Positions 51,450 through 59,714 of a stretch of 64,000 nucleotides of DNA are shown piece after piece. The notes beneath the pieces are model-generated. The model was given only the letters and a program-made list of their open reading frames with translations, was not told the origin of the DNA and did not search any database. The DNA is from JALYUS01 sp038231255 (GTDB lineage Bacteria > Chloroflexota > Chloroflexia > Thermomicrobiales > JALYUS01). The position numbers and the translations under genes are program-made. The stretch is from contig JBBRLR010000015.1 in assembly GCA_038231255.1 (NCBI GenBank), forward strand, positions 1-64,000. Direction: 5' to 3'. Each line of letters begins with the position of its first letter. The first letter of the stretch is position 1.

Positions 51450-52205
51450 GTGCAACCACGCGTTTTTGCCGTCATTCCCGCGCTCAACGAAGAAGCGGCC
51501 ATCGGACAGGTGGTGCAAGACCTGCCGCGCGATCTTCTAGACCAGGTGATCGTCGTGGACAATGGCAGCACGGACGATACCGGGACCGCCGCGTGGGAAG
51601 CGGGGGCGGTCGTCGTCACCGAACCGGAGCGCGGCTACGGCGCGGCCTGTGCGGCGGGTGTCGCGCTCGCCCGGCGACTCGGCGCGACGGTGATCGTCCT
51701 GCTGGACGGCGACGCGAGCGATGTGCCGAGCGATCTGCACGCCATCCTCGCACCTGTCCTCGCGGATGACGCGGATTTTGTGATGGGTTCGCGGGCACGC
51801 GGCACCGTCGAACCGGGCGCGCTGACACCGCAGCAGCGGTTCGGCAACTGGCTGGCGGCGCGTATCCTCCGGCGCTACGGCCTCGCAATCACCGACCTCG
51901 GCCCCTTCCGCGCTATCCGCGCCGACGCCCTCGCCCTGCTCGACATGAACGAGCGGACCTACGGCTGGTCCACTGAAATGCTCGTCAAGGCGGCCCGCGC
52001 GGGCCTGCGGGTGCGAGAAGTGCCGGTCTCGTACCGAAAACGCGCCGGTGGAAAGTCGAAAGTCGGTGGAACAGTTCGTGGAAGTATCAAGGCGGCGATT
52101 GTCATTCTCCAGACCGCGTACCGCTATGCGGGGTGGCTGCCCAACCCCCCAACCCCCTTCCCGATACGGGAAGGGGGAGCCGAAGCCATCGCGAGTACAC
52201 GATGA
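51450..52205 (+). CDS. Family 2 glycosyltransferase
   Basis: A 251-residue GT-A-fold enzyme of the dolichol-phosphate-mannosyltransferase type: VFAVIPALNEEAAIGQVV, VVDNGSTDDTGTAA, GYGAACAAGV and the metal-binding D-x-D in LLDGDASD, then TDLGPFRAIR and STEMLVKAARAGLRVREVPVSYRKRAGGKSK. It would transfer a sugar from a nucleotide donor onto a lipid or other carrier. GTG 51450 follows AGGGGG and is preferred to GTG 51414. The last about 18 residues (NPPTPFPIREGG...) are encoded by a dispersed repeat that replaced the original end of the gene. It is followed by DUF2064 and an epimerase in the same direction. Confidence 0.88.
   Translation: MQPRVFAVIPALNEEAAIGQVVQDLPRDLLDQVIVVDNGSTDDTGTAAWEAGAVVVTEPERGYGAACAAGVALARRLGATVIVLLDGDASDVPSDLHAILAPVLADDADFVMGSRARGTVEPGALTPQQRFGNWLAARILRRYGLAITDLGPFRAIRADALALLDMNERTYGWSTEMLVKAARAGLRVREVPVSYRKRAGGKSKVGGTVRGSIKAAIVILQTAYRYAGWLPNPPTPFPIREGGAEAIASTR
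52139..52182. repeat. Family A repeat forming the 3' end of the glycosyltransferase gene
   Basis: caaccccccaacccccttcccgatacgggaagggggagcc is the same element as at 28985-29020. It is read in frame as the C-terminal tail of the glycosyltransferase. Confidence 0.75.
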
Positions 52206-52231
52206 ACGCTCAAGGCTGTGCCGATTCCGAC

Positions 52232-52290
52232 GTTCCGTATTTCTCTCCCTCTCCTTGCCAGCGCAATGGAGAGGGGGCAGGGGGTGAGGT
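52232..52290. repeat. Family A repeat between glycosyltransferase and DUF2064
   Basis: ttctctccctctccttgccagcgcaatggagagggggcagggggtgagg is the ccctctcc / ggagagggggcaggggg variant. It supplies the purine-rich stretch before the DUF2064 start codon. Confidence 0.65.
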
Positions 52291-52295
52291 TTCCC

Positions 52296-53036
52296 ATGAG
52301 TATCGCTGTCACACCGCGCCGCGCACTCGTGATCGGGGCGAAGGAACCGGTGCCGGGCAATGCGAAGACCAGGCTGGGGCGCGCGATCGGCGACCCACGG
52401 GCCGTCGAGTTGTATCGCGCGTTCCTTGCCGATCTCGCTAATCGCTTCCGGCGCGCGGCGCGCTCGTACGACCTCCTTTGGGCCTTCGCCCCCGCCACAG
52501 CGAACTTTCCTGCCATCGTCGGCGCGGCAGACGGCTACTTTGCGCAGGAAGGCACGGACTGGACGGAGCGACAGCGGCACATCTTCCGCTGGACGGCGGC
52601 GCGCGGCTACGACCACACCGTCTTGATCGCCTCCGACTCGCCGCAGTTGCCCGCGCGCACCGTTTCCGCCGCATTCACCGCCTTGGAGGGCGCGATGGCG
52701 ACGCTCGTTCCGACCTACGATGGCGGCTACAGCCTGATCGGGCAGCGGAGCGGCGTGGACATCCTCGGCGCCGTCCCGATGAGCACGGCGACCGTCTACG
52801 ATGACCTGCGCACCAACGCGAGGGCGCGCGACATCTCGCTCCATTCCCTCGCCGCGACCTGGGATGTGGACGAGGCGGCCGACCTCGATCGCCTTGCCTC
52901 CTACCTCGCCGGACCGCACGACGCGCCCGCCACCGCCGCCGCCTTCCATCGCCTGCGTCTCTCCGAAGATGTCGCGCCCCGTCGGTTTGGTCCACTGGCG
53001 CACGACCGGCTCGCGGCGGCGGGGGGTGAGGACTAA
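52296..53036 (+). CDS. DUF2064 / TIGR04282-like transferase
   Basis: A 246-residue protein of the CofC-like GT-A group. RALVIGAKEPVPGNAKTRLGRAIG at the N-terminus and LIASDSPQLPARTVSAAF with VPTYDGGYSLIGQ in the middle are diagnostic. Such proteins were catalogued as transferases associated with radical-SAM and selenodomain genes, and later linked to arsenosugar pathways; the role here is not known. ATG 52296 begins at conserved sequence, and the longer frame upstream is a repeat. Its stop overlaps the epimerase ATG by one base. Confidence 0.82.
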   Translation: MSIAVTPRRALVIGAKEPVPGNAKTRLGRAIGDPRAVELYRAFLADLANRFRRAARSYDLLWAFAPATANFPAIVGAADGYFAQEGTDWTERQRHIFRWTAARGYDHTVLIASDSPQLPARTVSAAFTALEGAMATLVPTYDGGYSLIGQRSGVDILGAVPMSTATVYDDLRTNARARDISLHSLAATWDVDEAADLDRLASYLAGPHDAPATAAAFHRLRLSEDVAPRRFGPLAHDRLAAAGGED

Positions 53037-54163
53037 TGGCGACGGCACTTGTGACCGGCGGCGCGGGGCTGATCGGCTCGCACATCGTTGATCTGCTCGT
53101 GTCCGAGGGCTGGCAGGTGCGCGTGCTCGACAACTTCGAGCCGCAAACGCATCGCAACGGCCCCCCAGCATGGCTGAATCCGCGCGCCGACTACCAGACC
53201 GGTGATGTGCGCGACCGCACCGCCCTTCGCGCCGCGCTTGATGGCGTGGAGGTCGTCTTCCACGAGGCGGCGTATGGCGGCTATATGCCGGAGATCGCCA
53301 AGTATATCGAGGTCAACTCGTACGGCACCGCACTCCTGCTCGAAACGATCCGCGACGAGCGGCTGCCCGTCCGCAAGGTTGTCGTCGCCTCCTCGCAAGC
53401 CGTCTACGACGAAGGGGCATATCGGGGGAGCGACGGCGCGCAATTCTTCCCGGAAACGCGCCCTCTCGCGCAGTTGCAGCAGGGTATCTGGGAAGTCCTC
53501 GATGCGACTGGGCATCCCGCGACGCCCGTGCCAACGCCGGAACGCACGCCCATCGGCGGCCAAACCATCTACGCGATCTCGAAAGCGGATCAGGAACGGC
53601 TCGTGATGACATGGGGGCGGCAGACGGGAACGCCGACAGTCGCGCTCCGCTACTCCTGCACGTATGGCCCGCGTCAGAGCATCTATAACCCGTACACGGG
53701 CGTGATCGCCATCTTCTGCACGCGCCTCCTGAATAACCTCGCGCCGATTCTCTACGAAGATGGGCAGCAAACGCGCGACTTCTGCTTTGTGGAGGACATC
53801 GCCCGCGCCAACCTCCTCGTCGGCACGGACGACCGCGCGAACGGCGGCGTCTTCAATGTCGGCAGCGGCGTCGGCACGACGATTGGCGACCTCGCCCGTC
53901 TGCTCGCGACGACGCTCGGCGTTTCGATTGCGCCGGAGTTCCCCGGCGAGTTCCGCCCCGGCGAGATCCGCCATCTGACGAGCGACATCGGCCAAATCAC
54001 CGCGCTCGGCTGGCGACCCCAAGTGCCGCTCGCGGACGGCATCGCCCTCTACCTCGGCTGGATTCGCACCCAGGGCGATGTCGCCGATTACTTCACCGCT
54101 GCCGCCGCCCGCCTGCGCGAGCAGCGCATCGTCCACGCCGCGCATACACACGGGGATGTCTGA
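53036..54163 (+). CDS. NAD-dependent sugar epimerase/dehydratase
   Basis: A 375-residue extended short-chain dehydrogenase. The nucleotide-binding motif TGGAGLIGSHIVDLL lies at the N-terminus, the catalytic YAISK is near residue 181 with the preceding SSQAVY, and RYSCTYGPRQ plus DFCFVEDIARANLL are typical of nucleotide-sugar epimerases. TAATG overlap with DUF2064 shows coupling. Together with the glycosyltransferase it suggests a small glycan-building set. Confidence 0.9.
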   Translation: MATALVTGGAGLIGSHIVDLLVSEGWQVRVLDNFEPQTHRNGPPAWLNPRADYQTGDVRDRTALRAALDGVEVVFHEAAYGGYMPEIAKYIEVNSYGTALLLETIRDERLPVRKVVVASSQAVYDEGAYRGSDGAQFFPETRPLAQLQQGIWEVLDATGHPATPVPTPERTPIGGQTIYAISKADQERLVMTWGRQTGTPTVALRYSCTYGPRQSIYNPYTGVIAIFCTRLLNNLAPILYEDGQQTRDFCFVEDIARANLLVGTDDRANGGVFNVGSGVGTTIGDLARLLATTLGVSIAPEFPGEFRPGEIRHLTSDIGQITALGWRPQVPLADGIALYLGWIRTQGDVADYFTAAAARLREQRIVHAAHTHGDV

Positions 54164-54180
54164 CAGGAAAGGGTACGACA

Positions 54181-55785
54181 ATGAAGACGGCAACGACTGA
54201 GGAAATGATGAGTGACACGACCGATGTCGGCAGTCCGGGGCTGATCGGCGTGATTGCCGCGCTCTGGATGACGGCAGCGATGTTCGGCCACCGCCTCTTT
54301 TTCGGTATCGCCTCCGTACCGGGGTTGATTACCGAGCGCATCGTCCCGCTCGTACCGGGCCAGGCATCCGGCAATATCCTCGGCATCATCGGGCAGTTCG
54401 CCAAACTGATCCCCGAACTCTCGTCGGTCGGCGCGCAACTGCTCGTCGGCGGCGCGGCGGCAATCCTGTATGCCCGCTCGTGGGGCAAAGAAGACGCGCC
54501 CGCTTGGAAACAATGGGCGTTTGGGCCGCTCGTCGGGCTGGGTCTCTGGGCCGCGACGCTCGCCACACTCTGGCCCGTTTTGCCCGAGAACTACCACGGT
54601 CATTCCCTCGCCACCGGTCGCACGCTGACGATCCTCGCGATCTTTCTGGACTACCTGTTCTTCGGCATCCTCCTACCCGTCCTCTTCATGCTCGCCCGGC
54701 GGCGCGCACCCGCCGACGCGATGGCAACCGATGTGGGAGCGCAGACGGTGACGCGGCGGCGGGCAATCACGCTTGCTGGGGCGGGTGCGCTGGTCGCCTT
54801 CGGTGCGTTCTCGCTCGGCCTCCGGCGCATCTCGACGCTCGGCTACGACGGCAAGCGCCCGAAGCGGCCTGTCCAGCCGATCACGGACAACGCGACGTTC
54901 TACAGCGTCACCAAAAATCTCGCCGACCCGCAGATCGCCAATGCCGATGTCTGGCAATTGGCGATCGGCGGCAATGTCGCGAACCCGATGACGCTCTCCT
55001 TCAATGACCTCAAGGCGCTGCCCGCCGTGGACGAGACGGCGACGCTCGCCTGCATCGGCAACCCGCTCGGCGGCGGGCTGATCAGCACGGCGGCCTGGCA
55101 CGGCGTGCCGCTGCAGGCGTTGATTGACATGGCGAAACCGGCCCCCGGCGCGACCCAGGTCCTCTTCACGGCATCGGACGGCTACACGAACACGATGGAG
55201 TTCGACAAAATCGCGGCGGAGGGCGTGATCGTCGCCTACGGCATGAATGGCGAGCCGCTCTCCCAGAAGCACGGCTTCCCCGCCCGGATCATCACGCCGG
55301 GGCGGTACGGCGAGAAGCACGTCAAGTGGGTGACGCGCATCGAGATCAACAATGACCGCACCAAAGGGTTCTACGAGTCGCAGGGATGGGATCGCGCGGC
55401 GGTCGTCAAGACCCTTTCGCGCATTGACTTCCCGGTGAAGGGCGACACGGTAGCGCCGGGCCAGCCGATCACGATCCAGGGGATCGCCTACGGTGGCCTG
55501 CGTGGTGTGAGCAAGGTCGAGGTGACGACCGACGGCGGCGGGACATGGCAGCCCGCGACGATCACCGCGAACCCCTCACAGCAGTCGTGGGTGCTTTGGG
55601 AGTATCCGTGGACGCCGCCGAAGAATGGCGCCTACAAACTCGGCGTGCGCTGCTACGAGGGCAACGGCGCCCTCGGCAAGACAGAGGCGAACGCCAGCGG
55701 CGGCGCTCCCCAACCAGCGAAGGATGCCGAGAACTTCCCCGATGGCGCATCCGGCATCCACTTCGTCGAGGTCGCGGCAAAATAG
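54181..55785 (+). CDS. Membrane-anchored sulfite-oxidase-type molybdopterin protein
   Basis: A 534-residue protein. Residues 1-200 have about five hydrophobic segments, and a twin-Arg-like element (VTRRRAITLAGAGALVAFGAF) precedes a sixth. From about residue 230 follows the sulfite-oxidase-type molybdenum-cofactor domain: DVWQLAIGGNV, then TLACIGNPLGGGLISTAAW, where Cys291 is the expected Mo ligand, and GYTNTMEFD, GFPARIITPGRYGEKHVKW. A C-terminal dimerisation-like Ig domain contains ITIQGIAYGGLRGVSKVEVT. The substrate is unknown. Start ATG 54181 follows GGAAAGGG. Confidence 0.9.
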   Translation: MKTATTEEMMSDTTDVGSPGLIGVIAALWMTAAMFGHRLFFGIASVPGLITERIVPLVPGQASGNILGIIGQFAKLIPELSSVGAQLLVGGAAAILYARSWGKEDAPAWKQWAFGPLVGLGLWAATLATLWPVLPENYHGHSLATGRTLTILAIFLDYLFFGILLPVLFMLARRRAPADAMATDVGAQTVTRRRAITLAGAGALVAFGAFSLGLRRISTLGYDGKRPKRPVQPITDNATFYSVTKNLADPQIANADVWQLAIGGNVANPMTLSFNDLKALPAVDETATLACIGNPLGGGLISTAAWHGVPLQALIDMAKPAPGATQVLFTASDGYTNTMEFDKIAAEGVIVAYGMNGEPLSQKHGFPARIITPGRYGEKHVKWVTRIEINNDRTKGFYESQGWDRAAVVKTLSRIDFPVKGDTVAPGQPITIQGIAYGGLRGVSKVEVTTDGGGTWQPATITANPSQQSWVLWEYPWTPPKNGAYKLGVRCYEGNGALGKTEANASGGAPQPAKDAENFPDGASGIHFVEVAAK

Positions 55786-55787
55786 CA

Positions 55788-57440
55788 ATGAGCAATGAGC
55801 AGGCACCCTGCGTAGGGGCGATTCGTGAATCGCCCTCCCCGATTCGTGATTTGACGTTCGCGGCGGCCGGATGCTCTGGGGAGGGCGATTCACGAGTCGC
55901 CCCTACGCAAGAATGGTCGCGCCGAACATCGTGCCATGTCTATCGCGAAAAAGCATCAACCCTTGTTACGTACATCCTCGCTGCACTCGCGGGGATCGGC
56001 TTCGCGGTCGCGGCGGTGCTGCATCACCGGGCCTTTCACTCGGCGGCGAACGACCTCGCGTTTTTCGATCAGATCATTTGGAACAGCGCGCACGGCCGGT
56101 TGTTCGCGACTTCGTTCGTGCCGTACAACTTCCTCGGCCAGCATGTCCAGCCCGTGTTGCTGCTCTACGCGCTGCTCTACCGCCTCTGGCCCGCACCGGA
56201 ATTGCTGCTGATTTCGCAGTCGCTCATCGCCGCAGCGGCGGCAATTCCGTTGTTTCACGTGGCACGTCACCTGATCCGACATGATGTCCTCGCCGCAATC
56301 ATCGCCGGGGCATATCTCCTTTCGCCGTACCTCCATCACGCGGTTAACTTCGATTTCCACCCGGAAACGATGTCGCCTTTTTTCGCCTTCCTCGGCTACC
56401 GCTTCATCCTCGATGGGCGGCGGCGCGCGGCGGTTTGCGCGTTGCTGCCGCTGCTCCTGCTGAAGGAGGACACGGTACTGCTCCTGCTCGGCATCGCCTG
56501 GCTCTGCTGGCTGCGGCGGGAGCGGCGACTGGGGGCGACACTGGCGGGCATCGCTGTCGGCTGGGGCGCGGTGGCGACGCTCATCATCATGCCCCACTTC
56601 CGTTCCGGCCCCTCCGACCTCGAAGAACGCTACGGCTACCTCGGCAGCGGCGCGGCGGACATCCTCCTCGGCCTCGGCACGCACCCGCAACGCGCCCTCG
56701 CGCATCTGCTGACGTGGGCGACGGCGCTCACCCTGCTCGGCATCATCGGGAGCGCGGGCTTTCTGCCCATCGCCGCCCCCACCGAACTGCTTGCCGCCAC
56801 GCCGCTGCTTGCTTTTCACCTGCTCTCGACCCATACGCCGCAAGCGCACCTCCGCCTCCATTATTCCGCAGAAGTCCTCCCGCTCATCTGGATCGCGGCG
56901 GTCTGCGGGCTGGCGAACCTAACCCCCGGCTCCTTCCCGCGAGGAAGGGGAGGGGAAGGGAGTCTCCGCGAGAGCAGGATGTTTCGGGGAACATCACGGC
57001 ATTACGAAGAGTCACCCCTTCCCACGCCGAGGGCACGGAAGGGTCTGGGGGTTAGGTCCCTCTCCCTCGCCTTCCTCATTCTCAGCGCGGCGATTGCCTT
57101 CTGGGCTGCAAGCCCGTTCCCGCCCGCGCGCGGCTTCGATCCCGCCCGATTCGGGACGGATCAGGCGCACTGGCAGGTGGTGGCGGAGGCAATCGCGCTG
57201 ATCCCGCCGGATGCCTCGGTCAGCGCGCAAACCGGGCTTGGTCCACACCTCGCACATCGCACCGCGCTCGACGAATTCCCTGACGGCATCGGCGCGGACT
57301 ACATCCTGCTCGACGCGCGCGGCGACATTGCCCGCCCCTACCGCGCGCTCTATCCCCCCGCTCTCGCCGCCCTCCCCACCGAAGGCTACGCTCCCCTCTG
57401 GTCCCGCGACGGCATCACCCTCTACAGAAGAAATACTTGA
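55788..57440 (+). CDS. DUF2079 family integral membrane protein, with two in-frame repeat insertions
   Basis: A 550-residue membrane protein, DUF2079-like: FHSAANDLAFFDQIIWNSAHGRLF, GQHVQPVLLLYALLY, LHHAVNFDFHPETMSPFFAFLGY and LKEDTVLLLLGIAWL, with about eight or more helices. The family is glycosyltransferase-like in topology and has no proven activity. The native protein should start near residue 60 (TYILAALAGIGFAVAAVL), but no ATG, GTG or TTG lies there in frame; the only in-frame start found is ATG 55788, ahead of a palindromic repeat (55809-55909) that is read through. A second repeat (56926-57056) adds about 43 odd residues between two helices. Both insertions keep the frame. It follows the molybdopterin gene by three bases. 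Confidence 0.72.
   Translation: MSNEQAPCVGAIRESPSPIRDLTFAAAGCSGEGDSRVAPTQEWSRRTSCHVYREKASTLVTYILAALAGIGFAVAAVLHHRAFHSAANDLAFFDQIIWNSAHGRLFATSFVPYNFLGQHVQPVLLLYALLYRLWPAPELLLISQSLIAAAAAIPLFHVARHLIRHDVLAAIIAGAYLLSPYLHHAVNFDFHPETMSPFFAFLGYRFILDGRRRAAVCALLPLLLLKEDTVLLLLGIAWLCWLRRERRLGATLAGIAVGWGAVATLIIMPHFRSGPSDLEERYGYLGSGAADILLGLGTHPQRALAHLLTWATALTLLGIIGSAGFLPIAAPTELLAATPLLAFHLLSTHTPQAHLRLHYSAEVLPLIWIAAVCGLANLTPGSFPRGRGGEGSLRESRMFRGTSRHYEESPLPTPRARKGLGVRSLSLAFLILSAAIAFWAASPFPPARGFDPARFGTDQAHWQVVAEAIALIPPDASVSAQTGLGPHLAHRTALDEFPDGIGADYILLDARGDIARPYRALYPPALAALPTEGYAPLWSRDGITLYRRNT
55809..55909. repeat. MITE-like element with 32-bp inverted repeats
   Basis: Arms 55809-55840 and 55878-55909 are inverted copies with 31 of 32 positions matching, around a 37-base centre. 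The arms contain gtaggggcgattcgtgaatc. There is no transposase and no clear target duplication. A shortened relative may lie at 10133-10168. Confidence 0.85.
56926..57056. repeat. Family A repeat inserted in frame within the DUF2079-like gene
   Basis: ctaacccccggctccttcccgcgagg opens the block, and cacggaagggtctgggggttagg closes it in inverted orientation. These are the same words as in intergenic copies at 28895-29020 and 45361-45452, but here they are translated. Confidence 0.8.
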
Positions 57441-57495
57441 CGACTTCGCGATCCTCACCAAGTGCGATTGTATGCGATAGCCGTCTTGGCCGGAG

Positions 57496-57542
57496 TTCGA
57501 CAAATGAGATGTACGTGATGTATAGTGTGTACGCGATATACG
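57496..57542 (+). promoter_or_regulatory. Promoter with direct repeats, likely autoregulation of the TA operon
   Basis: TTCGAC (57496-57501) and TATAGT (57521-57526) form a weak promoter. Two 15-base direct repeats, TGTACGTGATGTATA (57510-57524) and TGTACGCGATATACG (57528-57542), overlap the -10 box with an 18-base period, as expected for operators bound by an antitoxin. Confidence 0.5.
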
Positions 57543-57564
57543 CAATGGAGAAGGCGGGTGTACG

Positions 57565-57816
57565 ATGGTAACGGTGAAGAAGCGGACACGCAACGGTCTC
57601 CAGGGGCCGCAGCGGCTCCGCAAGGCGAACGGGCGATTTGTTGTCACGATCCCCGATGAGGACGTGACGGCGCAGGGCATTGAGGAAGGGGACCTCGTCT
57701 TCGTGACGGTGCGCGCGGCGGATGTTCGCCCACGTCTCTCCCCACGGCGGGAAAGCCTACTGGACGAAAGTCTGCACGAGAACGCGGACGTCTACCGGCA
57801 TCTCGCCGGCCGTTAG
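57565..57816 (+). CDS. AbrB/MazE-like antitoxin
   Basis: An 83-residue protein whose middle, NGRFVVTIPDEDVTAQGIEEGDLVFVTV, has the swapped-hairpin AbrB DNA-binding pattern. The C-terminal tail (SLHENADVYRHLAGR) would wrap the toxin. The gene is followed without a gap by a Doc-like toxin (TAGATG). The operator-like direct repeats upstream fit repression by this protein. Confidence 0.82.
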   Translation: MVTVKKRTRNGLQGPQRLRKANGRFVVTIPDEDVTAQGIEEGDLVFVTVRAADVRPRLSPRRESLLDESLHENADVYRHLAGR

Positions 57817-58224
57817 ATGCCGAACTACCTCACGCTCCTTGATGTCGTTGCGATCCACGGGCGCGTGATGCGGGCGGGCGGGTATGAACCTCGCCCATTG
57901 CTGCGCCCCGAACTGCTGGAAAGCGCACTCTATCGTCCGCAGCAGGCGGCATACTACGAAGGAGCGGATACGCTTCGGCAGGCCGCGCTGCTCGCTGTCT
58001 TCATTTCAGAGGCGCAAACATTCGAAGATGGGGACAAGACGACCGCCTTTGCCTGTCTGGATGTGTTTCTGAGAGATAATGGCTATCTCCTGCACCGCGC
58101 ACAACGTGCGGTCGCGGACGCGCTCATCGCGATTACCAATGACCGCGACGGGTGGGAGCAAGCCGTCATGGCGCTGGAAGTCTTGTTGCGTGAAAACAGT
58201 CGGCCACCGGAGGAGCATCAATAA
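57817..58224 (+). CDS. Doc/Fic-like toxin with altered catalytic motif
   Basis: A 135-residue Doc-type Fic protein: LTLLDVVAIHGRVMRAGG at the start, RPELLESALYRPQQAAYYEG, and the catalytic-loop region QTFEDGDKTTAFACLDVFL. Doc enzymes have H-x-F-x-D-G/A-N-K-R-T-A; here the catalytic His is Gln and the Asn is Asp. In classical Doc the His is required for phosphorylation of EF-Tu, so this copy may be inactive or have a changed activity. Its stop overlaps the next start by one base (TAATG). Confidence 0.85.
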   Translation: MPNYLTLLDVVAIHGRVMRAGGYEPRPLLRPELLESALYRPQQAAYYEGADTLRQAALLAVFISEAQTFEDGDKTTAFACLDVFLRDNGYLLHRAQRAVADALIAITNDRDGWEQAVMALEVLLRENSRPPEEHQ

Positions 58225-59675
58225 TGGACCGTGCCGTCCATTCCCTACTCGATACCGTCCTCGAAGCGCATCGTTCCTTGCTAATTGGCACGGTGGCAGG
58301 AGGCGTGCCGCAGTTTAGTGAGACGCCGTATGCGTTCGCCCACACGGCGGACGCGCTTTCGTTCGCCTACGCGGTGCCCGAGGATTCGGCGGCACACCGG
58401 GCGCTGAAGCGGCACAATAGCGTCGCCTTCCGCGTCGGCACCGCCGAAGGCGCGATGTGGATGGAAGGAAGTGGGCGCGCGGTGATCGTCCATGACCGCG
58501 CGGTGAACGCCGACCTGTTGCGGCAGATCGGCGCGCGGATGGCGGATGATGCGAGGCCGCAGCCGAACACGCACCGTGCGGTGCGGATCGTGCCGGAAAC
58601 GGTGACGGTCGCGGCGAAGCGGGACGGGACAATCCAGGCGCAGCCGATCACCTTCGCGCCCGGTGCGCAGCGCTGGGGCTATCCGGGCAGCACGATCAAT
58701 GAACGGTTGGAGCGGTTCGCGGCGGTGACGCGGGCGAATGTCGTGCCGGTGATGGCGATGCCGGTGAGCATCGGCGCGGCGCTGGCGTGGCAGCGGGAGG
58801 GTATTTTCCGGCCCCTACCCTACGCACTGACCCTCGTCGGCGCGGTGGCGGCACACCTCGCCTCGAATGTCACGAACGACATCTTCGACTTCCGCTCCGG
58901 CGCGGACGAGCGAGCAATCGCGATGGCGGCGGAAGGGACAGTGGACACCTCCTCCGGCGCGCTGACGGGCGGCATTCTGTCCGAGCGACAGGCGAACCTG
59001 CTCGCGGCGGGGCTGTGGGGCACGGCGCTCTTGTGTGGCGTCGGGCTGACGAAGACGAGCGGCCCGGCGGTGCTCGGTTTGGCTGCGGCGGGCTTCGGGT
59101 TCGGTACACTCTACGTTGCGCCGCCACTAGCCTATGGGTACATCGGCCACGGACTCGGGGAGGCGGGCATCCTCGCCTCGTTCGGTCTCCTGCCAACGCT
59201 CGGCTCCTATTACGCGCAGACCGGAAAGCTCGACTGGGCACCGGTGATCGCCGCGCTCCCGCCCGGCCTGTTCACGACGGACGTGCTGCTCAATCACCAC
59301 TTCTTCCACTGGCGCTCCGACAAAGCGGCGGGCAAGATGACACCTGTCGCCGTTCTGGGCGAAGAAAAAGCGGCAAACCTCTCGCGCGGGCTGGTGATCG
59401 CGGCGTGCGCATCCGTCCTCATCGGTATCAAGGCGAGGGTGTATCCGAAAATCGCGCTCGCCAGCCTGTCGTCCGTCGCGCCCGTCCTCGAAAAACTGGG
59501 CGAGGTGGGCACAGGGAACAAAGGCGCCGTCTTCTACGGCGAGATGATGGATCGCACCGTCAAAGGCAGTAGCCGGCTCGGATTGTATCTGCTCGGCAGC
59601 CTCGTGCTGAGTGGCATCGTGGAGAGATTGCGCGCCAGACACTGTGCGAGCGCGAAAGGGGTGACGGAAGCATGA
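58224..59675 (+). CDS. Fusion of FMN split-barrel domain and UbiA/MenA-type prenyltransferase
   Basis: A 483-residue protein. Residues about 5-140 resemble a pyridoxamine-5'-phosphate-oxidase-like split barrel (SLLIGTVAGGVPQFSETPYAF, FRVGTAEGAMWMEGSGRAVIV). Residues about 160-480 are a UbiA-superfamily membrane prenyltransferase close to MenA: N-x-x-x-D-x-x-D in SNVTNDIFDFRSGADE near residues 216-230 and a second acidic site FHWRSDKAAGKMT-type near 370. MenA makes demethylmenaquinone from 1,4-dihydroxy-2-naphthoate. The fusion with a flavin-type barrel is unusual, and the combined function is unknown. It starts inside the Doc stop codon, although functional linkage to the toxin is doubtful. 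Confidence 0.82.
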   Translation: MDRAVHSLLDTVLEAHRSLLIGTVAGGVPQFSETPYAFAHTADALSFAYAVPEDSAAHRALKRHNSVAFRVGTAEGAMWMEGSGRAVIVHDRAVNADLLRQIGARMADDARPQPNTHRAVRIVPETVTVAAKRDGTIQAQPITFAPGAQRWGYPGSTINERLERFAAVTRANVVPVMAMPVSIGAALAWQREGIFRPLPYALTLVGAVAAHLASNVTNDIFDFRSGADERAIAMAAEGTVDTSSGALTGGILSERQANLLAAGLWGTALLCGVGLTKTSGPAVLGLAAAGFGFGTLYVAPPLAYGYIGHGLGEAGILASFGLLPTLGSYYAQTGKLDWAPVIAALPPGLFTTDVLLNHHFFHWRSDKAAGKMTPVAVLGEEKAANLSRGLVIAACASVLIGIKARVYPKIALASLSSVAPVLEKLGEVGTGNKGAVFYGEMMDRTVKGSSRLGLYLLGSLVLSGIVERLRARHCASAKGVTEA

Positions 59676-59714
59676 TACAGTATGCATGAAGGCGTATTTG
59701 GGAAGGAGTCTGCA

